The notes below the pieces were generated by a model, which saw only the letters and a program-made list of their open reading frames with translations, did not search any database and was not told the DNA's origin. DNA of 34,470 nucleotides from DAIRVC01 sp036803025 (GTDB lineage Bacteria; Chloroflexota; Anaerolineae; Anaerolineales; E44-bin32): NCBI GenBank assembly GCA_036803025.1, contig DAIRVC010000009.1, forward strand, positions 1 through 34,470, given 5' to 3'. Position numbers and translations under genes: made by a program. Positions 7,625 through 16,060 of this stretch are shown in pieces. Position 1 is the first letter of the stretch. Each line of letters opens with the position of its first letter.

Positions 7625-8389
7625 ATGCTGCTGGCCATCGACATTGGCAACACCAACGTCACACTCGGTCTATATCGAGGCCAGGAACTGGCCGCGGCCT
7701 GGAGGCTGGCAACCGTCCACGAACGCATGCCGGACGAGTACGGCCTGCAATTGCTGGGCCTGCTCTCGCACGCCGGCTGCCCGGCGGCGGAGGTGAGCGG
7801 GATCGCCCTGGCCTCGGTCGTGCCGCCCCTGACGGCGACCTTCCTGCAGTCGTGTCAGAAGTACCTGGGGCAGACCCCGCTGGTCGTCGATGCCGGCGTG
7901 AAGACCGGCGTGCGCATCCGCTACGAGGACCCCAAGGCTGTTGGCGCCGATCGCATCGTTGACGCCGCCGCGGTCCAGCACCTGCACGGCGGACCGGCCT
8001 GCATCGTCGACTTCGGCACCGGCACGACTTTCGACGCCATCTCGGAGGAAGGTGACTACCTGGGCGGCGCCATCGCCCCGGGGATCGGCATCGCCGCCGA
8101 GGCGCTCTTCCAGCGCACGGCCAAGCTGCCGCGTATCGAAATCGCCCGCCCACCATCCGTCATCGGCCGCAACACCGTGCACGCCATGCAGAGCGGCCTG
8201 CTGTTCGGCTACGTCGGACTGGTCGAGGGGATGGTCAAGCGTTTCCGCGCCGAGCTCGGGCCGCAAATGAAAGTCATCGGCACCGGCGGCCTGCTCGATC
8301 TCATCGCCGCCGAAACGAATGTCATCGAGATCCTGGCTCCCTGGTTGACCCTGGATGGGCTGCGCTTGATCTGGGACATGAACCGCTAG
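7625..8389 (+). CDS. coaX: type III pantothenate kinase
   Basis: Phosphorylates pantothenate, the first committed step to CoA. The 254 residues carry the ASKHA-fold motifs of CoaX: DIGNTNVTLGLY (D6), GADRIVDAAA, DFGTGTTFDAI and YLGGAIAPGI. AGGAGG lies 7 bases before ATG 7625. Type III kinases are generally insensitive to CoA feedback and need a monovalent cation; that is family knowledge. It sits 19 bases behind panC as the last pathway gene of the operon. If CoaX is not feedback-controlled, the RNA elements at 4832-4910 would be the obvious control point for the whole set. Confidence 0.96.
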   Translation: MLLAIDIGNTNVTLGLYRGQELAAAWRLATVHERMPDEYGLQLLGLLSHAGCPAAEVSGIALASVVPPLTATFLQSCQKYLGQTPLVVDAGVKTGVRIRYEDPKAVGADRIVDAAAVQHLHGGPACIVDFGTGTTFDAISEEGDYLGGAIAPGIGIAAEALFQRTAKLPRIEIARPPSVIGRNTVHAMQSGLLFGYVGLVEGMVKRFRAELGPQMKVIGTGGLLDLIAAETNVIEILAPWLTLDGLRLIWDMNR

Positions 8390-8398
8390 GCGGCCCGC

Positions 8399-9517
8399 AT
8401 GCGCATCGGCTTGAACGGCTGGCCGCTTTCACCCGATGCGCAGCGGCGCGTGCCGGGGCAAGGCCTCGACCTCGCCGCACATGCTCTACTGACCATATTA
8501 ACTGAACTGTCTCACCGGACACCCGAATGGGAGTTCTGCCTGATACATCCGGCTGGCGACCTGCCCCCTCTCCCGGATGGGCTGGCCCGGTACGCAGTCG
8601 CAGGGGGCACTTCGGCCTGGTCGCGCATCCATTTTGAGCAGCACGCCCTGCCGGCAGCCTTGCGGACGCTCGGCGCACAGGCGCTCTGGTCGACCGTGCC
8701 GAGCGCCCCGCTCAGTTCCCCGGTCCCCGCCTTGGTGCCGGCCACCCTCTCAGGCACGCCGCTGGGCCTCTCGCTCGCAGACCGGCTGCAGCATGCCCTG
8801 GCCCGGGCCGGAGCCGACGGCGCCACCCTCCATCACATCGCCGACGACTTACCGCTGACGCAGCCTGGCCGCGGCTTCGTCCGTACCCGACCCAGCGTGG
8901 GAAGCCTGTTCCGTCCGGTGGCCTCGGAAGAGGATTCAGAAACGCTCGCACGGCTGGGGGTCAGCACGCCCTTTGTCCTCACCCACAACCCCCCTCCGCA
9001 AGAGCTGGCTCTGCTGATCTCGGCCTGGGCGTGGGTCAGCGCGGGTGTGGGCGAGGGCTTCTCCTTCGTGCTGGCCGGCCTAAACCGCTATTGTCTGCGC
9101 TTGGCCGCGGAGCTTAGCACGCAGCTGGGCATCTCCGCACAGGTCAGGCAGCTGGCGCAGGTCCCGATCTTGGATCTCCCGCCACTCTACCGCTCGGCTT
9201 CCGCCTTCCTCGGTGCCGGCAGGGCCGAAGGCCACGAGCTGCGCCACGCGCTGGCATGCGGGCTGCCGATCGCGGCTGCGGATTCCGAGGTCGTCTCCGG
9301 CGTCGTTGGCCCGGCCGGCTACCTCGTCCGGCGCGGCGACGCCCGGCTGCTGGGGGCCGCCTGCCTGGCCGTGCTGGTCCAGGAAGACCTGGCCGCGGGC
9401 CTGCGAGGGCAAGCGCTGACGCGGGCCGAGGCCTATCACGGTCCAGCGCCCCTGGTTGACTGCCTGGACTTGCTCCAGTCGCTCGCTCGCGACCCCAACC
9501 AGCGCCTACCCCGCTAG
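8399..9517 (+). CDS. degenerate GT4-like glycosyltransferase
   Basis: A 372-residue protein that looks like a GT-B fold glycosyltransferase of the GT4 type. The N-terminal half has MRIGLNGWPL and HFEQHALPAALRTLGAQALW, as in the acceptor domain. The C-terminal half has LPPLYRSASAFLGAGRAEGHELRHALACGLPIAAADSE-like order, including the Ala-Cys-Gly-Leu-Pro element. The canonical nucleotide-sugar signature (S-x-x-E-G-F-G-x-P) is worn down here to R-A-E-G-H-E-L-R, so activity is uncertain. It starts 10 bases after coaX with no separate promoter visible and is probably co-transcribed. Its substrate cannot be told from the sequence, and I see no metabolic link to CoA synthesis. Confidence 0.7.
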   Translation: MRIGLNGWPLSPDAQRRVPGQGLDLAAHALLTILTELSHRTPEWEFCLIHPAGDLPPLPDGLARYAVAGGTSAWSRIHFEQHALPAALRTLGAQALWSTVPSAPLSSPVPALVPATLSGTPLGLSLADRLQHALARAGADGATLHHIADDLPLTQPGRGFVRTRPSVGSLFRPVASEEDSETLARLGVSTPFVLTHNPPPQELALLISAWAWVSAGVGEGFSFVLAGLNRYCLRLAAELSTQLGISAQVRQLAQVPILDLPPLYRSASAFLGAGRAEGHELRHALACGLPIAAADSEVVSGVVGPAGYLVRRGDARLLGAACLAVLVQEDLAAGLRGQALTRAEAYHGPAPLVDCLDLLQSLARDPNQRLPR

Positions 9518-9539
9518 CTCCTCCGGCCGCACCGACACC

Positions 9540-9570
9540 TTGACGATTCGGACATACCCTGTTATATAAC
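9540..9570 (+). promoter_or_regulatory. promoter of the marR-ABC operon with palindromic operator candidate
   Basis: TTGACG (9540-9545), 17-base spacer, TATATA (9563-9568), a near-consensus sigma70 promoter. The -10 lies inside the perfect 10-base palindrome GTTATATAAC (9561-9570), a natural place for the downstream MarR protein to block RNA polymerase. This AT-rich patch stands out sharply in the GC-rich surroundings. Confidence 0.75.
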
Positions 9571-9598
9571 CACGCTTCACTACTTAGGACCCTTAATC

Positions 9599-10072
9599 AT
9601 GACCGACGGTCAGCGGTTCGCACAGGTCCTGCGCGAGTGGACCGAAGTCTTCATGCATCACTCGGCGCGCGACTTCAAGGCCCTCATGGATGAGGCCGGT
9701 TTATCTCATACGCACCTGAGTATCCTGATGCGCCTGCTTCACGGCGGGAGGTGCGGTGTCTCGCAGGTCGGCGACCATCTGGGGATCACGGCCGCCGCCG
9801 CCAGCCAGGCGGTTGAGCGGCTGGTGCAGATGCGCCTGATCGAACGGCGCGAAGACCCGCACGACCGGCGCGCCAAGCAGTTGGCCCTGAGCGAAGACGG
9901 GCGGGCGCTCTTGCGGCGCGGCATCGAATCCCGGTGCCTGTGGATGGAACGGCTGACCGATGTCCTCACCCCGGCGGAACGGGCCGTGGTCGAGGATGCG
10001 TTGACGCTTCTCACTCGGGCGGCTCGTACGGCCGAGGAGAACTCGCCGGCAGCGAAAGGAAGGAACCCGTGA
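9599..10072 (+). CDS. MarR-family transcriptional regulator
   Basis: A 157-residue winged-helix regulator. The DNA-binding part is clear: LSHTHLSILMRLLHGG, then VSQVGDHLGITAAAASQAVERLVQMRLIERREDPHDRRAKQLALSEDGRALL, with the basic DPHDRR wing typical of MarR. Such proteins act as dimers on palindromes and usually release DNA on binding small, often aromatic or toxic, ligands. Its stop codon overlaps the GTG start of the ABC exporter by 4 bases, so regulator and transporter are made together. By analogy it represses its own operon through the palindrome at 9561-9570 and senses a transported compound; both points are inference. Confidence 0.92.
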   Translation: MTDGQRFAQVLREWTEVFMHHSARDFKALMDEAGLSHTHLSILMRLLHGGRCGVSQVGDHLGITAAAASQAVERLVQMRLIERREDPHDRRAKQLALSEDGRALLRRGIESRCLWMERLTDVLTPAERAVVEDALTLLTRAARTAEENSPAAKGRNP

Positions 10073-12000
10073 GACCTCACCGCCAGAGCAGCGGCCCGGT
10101 GCCGCGCGGCAGCATGGCCCGCGCCGCGCGCTATCTATGGCGCTATCGCATGCAGGCGGCGCTGCCGTACATCTTCATGCTGGTGGCCACGCTCTCGATG
10201 CTGATGGTGCCGCACCTGGTCAGCGACGTCATCGATGCCGTCACCAGCGGCTTCATCGCCACCAGGGTGCTCGAAGGCCTGGCGGCCATCCCGCAGGCCT
10301 TCGTGACACAAGCGCTGCCCGGGCTCCTGCAGGCCCTCAGGTACCCGGCCGGGTGGAGTCTGGACCAGCTGCAATCCCAGCTGCTGACTGACCAGACCGC
10401 CGCACCGCGGGCGATCGTGCTGGCCGGCATCGTCATCGTCGGCTTCGCCGCCCTGCGCGGCGTGTTCGCCTTCCTGCAAGCCTACTGGTCCGAGCGCAAC
10501 TCCCAGGCCATCGCCTACGACATGCGCAACGACCTGTTCGCCAAGATCCAGCGCCTGTCATTCTCATATCACGACCGCAACCAGACCGGCCAGTTGATGA
10601 TCCGCGCCACGGACGACGTCGAGAAGGTCCGCCTGTTCGTCGGCCAGGGTCTGATCCAGCTCGTCGGTGCGGTTGTGCTCCTCTCTGGAACGCTCGTCCT
10701 GCTGTTCACCACCAACGCGCGTCTGGCGCTGGTGACGCTGTGGATCCTGCCGGTGGCGGTCGTCATCTTCGGGCTGTTCAGCGGCCTGAGCCGGCCGCTG
10801 TTCACTCGGGTGCAGCAGCGGCTGTCGTCGCTGAACACCATCCTGCAAGAGAACCTGGCCGGCATCCGCGTCGTCAAGGCCTTCACACGCGAAGACAGCG
10901 AGCAATCCAAGTTCCGCGAGGCCGCCGATCTGTTGATGAGCTCCCAGATCGGCATCGCCCGGCTGTTCGTCTTCCTGTTCCCGGTCGTGTTCCTGATCGC
11001 CAACCTCGGTCAGGCGGTGACCCTGTCTGCCGGCGCGCGTCAGATCATCGAGGGCACTCTCACCCTCGGGGAGATGCAGGAGTTCAGCTTGTATCTGGTC
11101 TACCTCTTCTTCCCTGTCGCTCAGTTCGGTTTCATCATCACGCAGCTCGGCCAGGCATCCGCCTCAGCCGCACGGATCTTCGAGATCCTGGATGCCAAGA
11201 ACGATGTGATCGACAAGCCCGGGGCTGTTCCACTGCCGTCCGTCCAGGGGCGGGTCCGCTTCGAAGGCGTCACCTTCCGCTACTTTGGCGGCGGCGATCC
11301 CGTCCTGCAAGACGTGAGCTTTGAAGCCCTGCCCGGCCAGACCATCGCCCTGCTGGGCGCCACCGGCTCCGGCAAGACCACCATCATCAACCTTCTGCCA
11401 CGCTTCTACGATCCGACCGAGGGGCGCATCACCATCGACGGGCACGACCTGCGCGACGTCACGCTGAACTCCCTGCGCGCGCAGATCGGCATCGTCCTTC
11501 AGGAGACGACGCTCTTCGCCGGAACGATCCGCGAGAACATCGCCTTCGGCCGGCCGGAGGCCAGCCTGGAGCAGATCGCGGCGGCGGCGCGCGCCGCCGC
11601 GGCCCACGACTTCATCATGGAATTCCCCGAAGGCTACGACACACCGGTGGGCGAACGCGGCCAGACCCTGAGTGGCGGCCAGAAGCAGCGGGTGGCCATC
11701 GCCCGTGCCCTGCTGCTCGACCCGCACATCCTGATCCTGGACGATTCGACCAGCTCGGTCGATCTGACCACCGAAGCCCAGATCCAGAAGGCGCTCGAGG
11801 TCCTGATGCGGGGCCGGACGTCCTTCGTCATCGCCCAGCGCATCAGCACGGTCATGAACGCCGACCAGATCCTGGTGATGGATAGGGGCCGCATCGTGGC
11901 CAGCGGAAGGCACGAAGACCTGCTGGAGGACAGCGAGCTCTACGCCGAGATCTACACCTCCCAGCTCATCGGCGATGAGCCGATCCCGGATCCGGCGTAG
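10069..12000 (+). CDS. ABC exporter half-transporter with degenerate ATPase site (BmrC/TM287-like)
   Basis: Membrane plus ATPase domains in one 643-residue chain. Start GTG 10069 overlaps the marR stop and has AAGGAAGG upstream; the in-frame ATG at 9934 lies inside marR. The membrane domain has six predicted helices with a long outside loop between the first two (about 49-115). The ATPase has Walker A GATGSGKT (430-437) and a canonical LSGGQ (534-538). However, the catalytic Glu after Walker B is Asp (LDDSTSS, D559) and the H-loop His is Gln (IAQRIST, Q590). These are the hallmarks of the half that carries the non-hydrolysing site in heterodimeric exporters. It pairs with the next gene. The substrate is unknown; a drug, lipid or peptide would all fit. 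Confidence 0.94.
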   Translation: MRPHRQSSGPVPRGSMARAARYLWRYRMQAALPYIFMLVATLSMLMVPHLVSDVIDAVTSGFIATRVLEGLAAIPQAFVTQALPGLLQALRYPAGWSLDQLQSQLLTDQTAAPRAIVLAGIVIVGFAALRGVFAFLQAYWSERNSQAIAYDMRNDLFAKIQRLSFSYHDRNQTGQLMIRATDDVEKVRLFVGQGLIQLVGAVVLLSGTLVLLFTTNARLALVTLWILPVAVVIFGLFSGLSRPLFTRVQQRLSSLNTILQENLAGIRVVKAFTREDSEQSKFREAADLLMSSQIGIARLFVFLFPVVFLIANLGQAVTLSAGARQIIEGTLTLGEMQEFSLYLVYLFFPVAQFGFIITQLGQASASAARIFEILDAKNDVIDKPGAVPLPSVQGRVRFEGVTFRYFGGGDPVLQDVSFEALPGQTIALLGATGSGKTTIINLLPRFYDPTEGRITIDGHDLRDVTLNSLRAQIGIVLQETTLFAGTIRENIAFGRPEASLEQIAAAARAAAAHDFIMEFPEGYDTPVGERGQTLSGGQKQRVAIARALLLDPHILILDDSTSSVDLTTEAQIQKALEVLMRGRTSFVIAQRISTVMNADQILVMDRGRIVASGRHEDLLEDSELYAEIYTSQLIGDEPIPDPA

Positions 12001-12039
12001 CGAGCCGCCGATCGGCGAGGCCCGCTCAAGGAGAGCAGT

Positions 12040-14091
12040 ATGTTTCATGGACCCCGAAGCGACCTGCTGAATCAGGAGACCTCCAAACCGAAGCGCGCCG
12101 GCCAGACTCTAGCCAGGCTGGCGCGGCTGTTCGCTCCTTATTGGCCGATGTTGGTGCTGGCTTCGGTGGCCGTCATCGCCTCCACCTGGGCCCAGGTCAC
12201 CTCGCCGCAGCTGACCGGCCAGCTGGTCGACTGCTACCTGGCGCCTTCGGCGGCCGGAGCCTTCGGCAGTTTCCCGGGCGCCTCCGGCGAAGACAACGCT
12301 TCTCAATCCAATTGCTGGCTGCAGGACGGCCGTGAGCCCAGCGGGCCCACCCAGACCGTCCTGCGGGCGGCTTTCACCTCCGGCGGCTTCCCCGCCCCAG
12401 CCGCCGACGTCGCCGCCATGAGCCCCGCGGACCGGATCGCCGGGATCGGTCGCTTGATCGCCCTGCTGATCGGGCTGTACGTCGGCAGCGCGCTGCTGAC
12501 CGGCGCCACCTTCTACGCCATGACCTGGAGCGGACAGCACGTCCTGCGCCGGCTGCGCGTGTCGGTGTTCGAGCAGCTGCACCGGCTGTCGCTCAGCTAC
12601 TACGCCGAGCACGAGGCCGGTGACCTGATGAGCCGGATCACCAACGACAGCGACACCATCCAACAGGTGCTCAACTTCGCGCTGGTCAGCGTCGCCAGCG
12701 GGGCGCTGCTCCTGGTGTGGGTAGCCTACAACATGCTCACCGAGAACCTGGTCTTCGCGCTGCTGAGCATGGCCGTCACGCCGATCATGTTGGCGGCGAC
12801 GCTGTGGTTTTCCACGCAGGCGCGCAAGGCCTTCCGCACCACCCGCCGGGAGATCGGGGCGGTCAACGCCGAGCTTCAGGAGAACATCTCCGCAGTCCGC
12901 GAGGTGCAGGCCTTCAACCGCGCCGAGGAAAACATCGAGCAGTTCAAGCTGGTGAACGCCGCCAATCGCGACGCCAACGTGCGGGCGGTGGCCTTCAGCG
13001 CCGCCCTGTCGCCGGCGCTGGAGGCGCTCGGCTATGTCGCCCTGGCCACCGTCACGGCCGTCGGCGGCCTGGCGCTGCTGGGCAGGATCAGTCTGCCGGG
13101 CGGAGCGATCTCCCTGGGCCTGGTGATCACCTTCCTCGGCTACGTCCAGCGATTCAACCAGCCCATCCAGCAGATCTCTGTCCTGTGGACCAACATCCAG
13201 AGCGCCGTGGCCGGCGCCGAGCGGATCTTCGGCTTGCTCGACGAGGAGCCCGACGTGCGGGATGCGCCGCAGGCCGTGGTCATGACGGAAATGCGCGGAC
13301 TGGTCGAGTTCGAACACGTTTCGGCCGAATACCTGCCCGGGCAGCCGGTCCTGCACGACGTCAGCTTCACGGCTCAACCCGGGCAGACCATCGCCATCGT
13401 CGGGCCCACCGGGGCAGGCAAGACCACCATCATCAACCTGATCCCTCGCTTCTACGACGTCACCGGCGGCACGGTGCGAGTCGACGGCCTGGATGTCCGC
13501 GACGTGACCACGCGGTCTCTGCGCGAGCAGATCGGCATCGTGCTGCAGGATACCTTCCTGTTCAGCACAACGGTCATGGAAAACATCCGCTTTGGCCGTC
13601 CCGCCGCCAGCGACGCGGAAGTCATCGCCGCCGCCAAGCTCGCCCACGCCGACGTCTTCGTCGAGCGCCTGCCGGAGAAGTACCAGATGAAACTGGGCGA
13701 GCGCGGCTCCGGTCTGAGCCAGGGGCAGCGCCAGCTGCTGGCAATCGCCCGGGCCGCCCTGGCGGACCCGCGCATCCTGATCCTGGACGAGGCCACCTCC
13801 AGTGTGGACACGCGCACCGAACGGCTCATCCAGCGCGCCCTGGAGCGGCTGCTGCAGGGGCGCACGTCGTTCGTCATCGCCCACCGCTTGAGCACGATTC
13901 ATAACGCGGACATGGTGCTGGTCATCAACGAAGGCCGCGTGGTGGAACGCGGCACCCACGCTGAGCTTCTAGCCAGGCGGGGGGTCTATCATGGCCTGTA
14001 CATGAGCCAGTTCCGCCGCGACCCGCAGTTCGTCCTGGCGGAGGCAAAGGCGGACGACCGCCTGCGCAGGACGGCCGGGGCAGCGCCATAA
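12040..14091 (+). CDS. ABC exporter half-transporter with catalytic ATPase site (BmrD/TM288-like)
   Basis: Partner of the preceding gene, 683 residues, ATG 12040 with AAGGAGAG upstream. The ATPase has Walker A GPTGAGKT, Walker B with the catalytic glutamate E584 (LDEATSS) and H-loop H615 (IAHRLST), so it supplies the active residues. Its signature is LSQGQ (559-563) instead of LSGGQ, which is the degenerate partner for the D559 site of the first subunit. Asymmetry is thus split across the two genes as in BmrCD, LmrCD and TM287/288. Between transmembrane helices 1 and 2 lies an outside insertion of about 75 residues (58-135), rich in Gly/Ser/Pro with two cysteines (C65, C92) that could form a disulfide. 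BmrD also carries an extracellular insertion at this place. Confidence 0.95.
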   Translation: MFHGPRSDLLNQETSKPKRAGQTLARLARLFAPYWPMLVLASVAVIASTWAQVTSPQLTGQLVDCYLAPSAAGAFGSFPGASGEDNASQSNCWLQDGREPSGPTQTVLRAAFTSGGFPAPAADVAAMSPADRIAGIGRLIALLIGLYVGSALLTGATFYAMTWSGQHVLRRLRVSVFEQLHRLSLSYYAEHEAGDLMSRITNDSDTIQQVLNFALVSVASGALLLVWVAYNMLTENLVFALLSMAVTPIMLAATLWFSTQARKAFRTTRREIGAVNAELQENISAVREVQAFNRAEENIEQFKLVNAANRDANVRAVAFSAALSPALEALGYVALATVTAVGGLALLGRISLPGGAISLGLVITFLGYVQRFNQPIQQISVLWTNIQSAVAGAERIFGLLDEEPDVRDAPQAVVMTEMRGLVEFEHVSAEYLPGQPVLHDVSFTAQPGQTIAIVGPTGAGKTTIINLIPRFYDVTGGTVRVDGLDVRDVTTRSLREQIGIVLQDTFLFSTTVMENIRFGRPAASDAEVIAAAKLAHADVFVERLPEKYQMKLGERGSGLSQGQRQLLAIARAALADPRILILDEATSSVDTRTERLIQRALERLLQGRTSFVIAHRLSTIHNADMVLVINEGRVVERGTHAELLARRGVYHGLYMSQFRRDPQFVLAEAKADDRLRRTAGAAP

Positions 14092-14117
14092 CCCGGCCTT
14101 ACGCCTGGGCCGAAGCG

Positions 14118-14151
14118 TTGAACCGACTCCCCGGCGGCGTGGTAGACTACC
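14118..14151 (+). promoter_or_regulatory. possible promoter of the unknown membrane protein
   Basis: TTGAAC (14118-14123) and TAGACT (14143-14148), but with a long 19-base spacer. The -10 sits in the palindrome GGTAG-A-CTACC (14141-14151), which could be an operator. The preceding ABC gene ends at 14091 with no convincing terminator. Confidence 0.35.
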
Positions 14152-14187
14152 TCTGGATAGCCTGACGCGCTTTCGAACGCGTACCCA

Positions 14188-15285
14188 ATGAGCCTTAGCG
14201 ACGAGCTCTCCATCCTACGACGCCGCAACCGGCGGCTCGGCCTGATTTTTGGTCTGCTCATGTCCTTGGCCTTCAGCCTGACGGCCTGGGGCGTGGACGG
14301 GCTGCGGCTGTACCAGAGCGCCGGATTCCTACCGTGGTTCAAGCTGGCGGTCGGCGGGGGCTGTGCGCTGCTGCTCGGCAGCCTGGTCGGCTGGCTGATC
14401 GGCCACCTGGATCATGCCGGCGCCGGGCTGATCGGCTGGACGCTCTTCGGATTGACGATCAACACCCTGGCCGGCCATCTACCCTATGAGGGCTACTCGC
14501 TGGCTGCCGGCCTGCTCGATGGCCGCTTTCGGGGTCTGGAGACGTTCCCGTACGTGGCGGCCTCGGGCGCCCGCCAGGTGATGGCTTCTCTCCTGGCCGG
14601 CGGCCTGATGGCGCTGGCCGGACTGCTTGAGCCGTCTCTCCTGGAACAGGCCCGCGGCGCCCCGTCGCGCCTGGGGCAGACCATGGCCCTGCTCCTCGCC
14701 GGACCGGCCTTCCTGCTGGCCGGCTACTGGACCGACGACTGGGTCAACCGGCCGCTGCGTGACCCGCAAATCGCCGTCGCCGACCTACTTCACACCGTCC
14801 TCTACGAGGACGATCTCTCCCGCCAGGAGCGGCTGGATCTGCACGTCGGTGCCCTGAACCCCATCACGGACATGCTCTCCGAACCGCGGCTGCTCATGGT
14901 CCGGGACTACGACGCACAATACTTGACCAGCGCCGGAGTGGAGATCCAGTTCGAGTCGGGCTGGGCTTACTGCTATGTGATCGCGCGGCAGATGACCTTC
15001 TGCCAGCCGAGCGACTTGCTCCTGACCGACGCATTCCGTTGTGTCCTTAGCGGCGGCGAGTCCGAGTCAGGCATCTGCCGGGGTCAGGCATCACCCGAGG
15101 CGGAAGCCTGGTTGACACAGGCCCGCCCCGGCCTTGGCTCGGACCCCGAACTTGAGGTCGCCGGACGGATGGGCGCCGTCACGCTGCTCGAGGGTCGTAC
15201 GCCGGGCGGACCGCCGTTCACCTGTCGCCTGTATGGCGCAATGCCGGCGCTCGTCGGCGATTGCGCATTCGAGGGCGCACCCTAG
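14188..15285 (+). CDS. unknown membrane protein with Cys-rich C-terminal domain
   Basis: I do not recognise a family. The 365 residues begin with a basic stretch (RRRNRR), followed by about five hydrophobic segments between residues 15 and 185, the last ending near the YWTDDW sequence. A soluble part of about 180 residues follows. It holds six cysteines (in AYCYV, TFCQP, FRCVL, GICRG, FTCRL, GDCAF), which suggests disulfides and an outside location. It has no ATPase, protease or glycosyltransferase motif. ATG 14188 has no good ribosome binding site. It follows the exporter genes by 96 bases and may have its own weak promoter, so a link to export is only a guess. Composition and codon use match the neighbours. 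Confidence 0.75.
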   Translation: MSLSDELSILRRRNRRLGLIFGLLMSLAFSLTAWGVDGLRLYQSAGFLPWFKLAVGGGCALLLGSLVGWLIGHLDHAGAGLIGWTLFGLTINTLAGHLPYEGYSLAAGLLDGRFRGLETFPYVAASGARQVMASLLAGGLMALAGLLEPSLLEQARGAPSRLGQTMALLLAGPAFLLAGYWTDDWVNRPLRDPQIAVADLLHTVLYEDDLSRQERLDLHVGALNPITDMLSEPRLLMVRDYDAQYLTSAGVEIQFESGWAYCYVIARQMTFCQPSDLLLTDAFRCVLSGGESESGICRGQASPEAEAWLTQARPGLGSDPELEVAGRMGAVTLLEGRTPGGPPFTCRLYGAMPALVGDCAFEGAP

Positions 15286-15347
15286 TCTCGTCGTTCTTGC
15301 CGCCGGCATTACGCAGCAGAAGAACCCTTCTTGGCCGCGACGCGCAG

Positions 15348-15370
15348 CGGGACGGCCGATGGCCGCCCCG
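15348..15370. terminator. hairpin between convergent genes, possible bidirectional terminator
   Basis: A 10-position stem with one A-C mismatch (15348-15357 with 15361-15370, loop GAT) lies between the convergent stops at 15285 and 15398. Neither side has a T tract, so termination is uncertain. Confidence 0.3.
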
Positions 15371-15397
15371 CGGGTCTCCTCCCCAAGATCCAGCCGA

Positions 15398-15994
15398 TCA
15401 ACAGCCGAAGTTGTAGCCGAACCAGCTCAGCGGCGTCAAAAGGACGCACCACCAGGATGAGGGCATGAACCACAGTACCCCGCCGCAGATCGCCAGCAAG
15501 ACAAGGCATCCGCATCCGGCCAGGATCCACTTGCGTGACCTTCGCGGCGCGACCTCTTCCTCCGGCTGGGCGGCCGGCATGGCCGCAGCCGGGGCTGCCG
15601 CCGGCCGCGCTGGAGGAACATAGGCGGGCTTGACCGGCGGGGCGATTGGCTTGGCAGCCGCTCCCATGACCGTGGCGGCCGCTTCCGGCGAGGTCGCATC
15701 GAACGTCAGCGTGATGGTCTCCCCGAAACCGACCAGGTCACCGGGATTGAGCACCCGCGGCGCCGCCAGTCGGTCACCATTGACGAACGAACCGTTCGTC
15801 GATCCCAGGTCCTCGAGCACATACCCGCCCGGGGTACGAGTCAGGCGGGCATGCGTGCGCGAGACCTCGGCATCCCCCAGGACGATGTCATTCGAGACGT
15901 CCCTGCCCAGGACTGTGACCTCTTTGGTCAAGTCGAACACCAGTCCCGGGTTGGGACCGGTGCGCATGATCAGGCGGAACGAAGCTGCCGGCAT
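15398..15994 (-). CDS. FHA-domain membrane protein
   Basis: A 198-residue protein. Residues about 8-100 form a forkhead-associated domain with the usual sequence order: LGRDVSNDIVL, EVSRTHARL, and LEDLGSTNGSFVNG. Such domains bind phosphothreonine peptides. An Ala/Pro-rich linker (about 105-150) and a basic segment RRSRK follow, then a hydrophobic Cys-containing C-terminal helix (ILAGCGCLVLLAICGGVLWF) and a short tail ending in Cys. The FHA domain therefore most likely hangs in the cytoplasm on a C-terminal anchor. AGGAGG precedes the start. No Ser/Thr kinase lies in the window. It sits directly behind the NfeD protease but has its own strong promoter. Confidence 0.88.
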   Translation of the reverse strand: MPAASFRLIMRTGPNPGLVFDLTKEVTVLGRDVSNDIVLGDAEVSRTHARLTRTPGGYVLEDLGSTNGSFVNGDRLAAPRVLNPGDLVGFGETITLTFDATSPEAAATVMGAAAKPIAPPVKPAYVPPARPAAAPAAAMPAAQPEEEVAPRRSRKWILAGCGCLVLLAICGGVLWFMPSSWWCVLLTPLSWFGYNFGC

Positions 15995-16026
15995 GGCGAC
16001 CTCCTGAGCGATCGGTGAACGGTCGA

Positions 16027-16055
16027 AGTGTACATGCAGCGCCCGGTCGAGTCAA
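16027..16055 (-). promoter_or_regulatory. promoter of the FHA gene
   Basis: On the minus strand, TTGACT (16055-16050), 17-base spacer, TACACT (16032-16027), with TG one base before the -10. It lies in the 66-base gap between the protease stop and the FHA start, so the FHA gene can be expressed on its own. Confidence 0.75.
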
Positions 16056-16060
16056 CCGGC

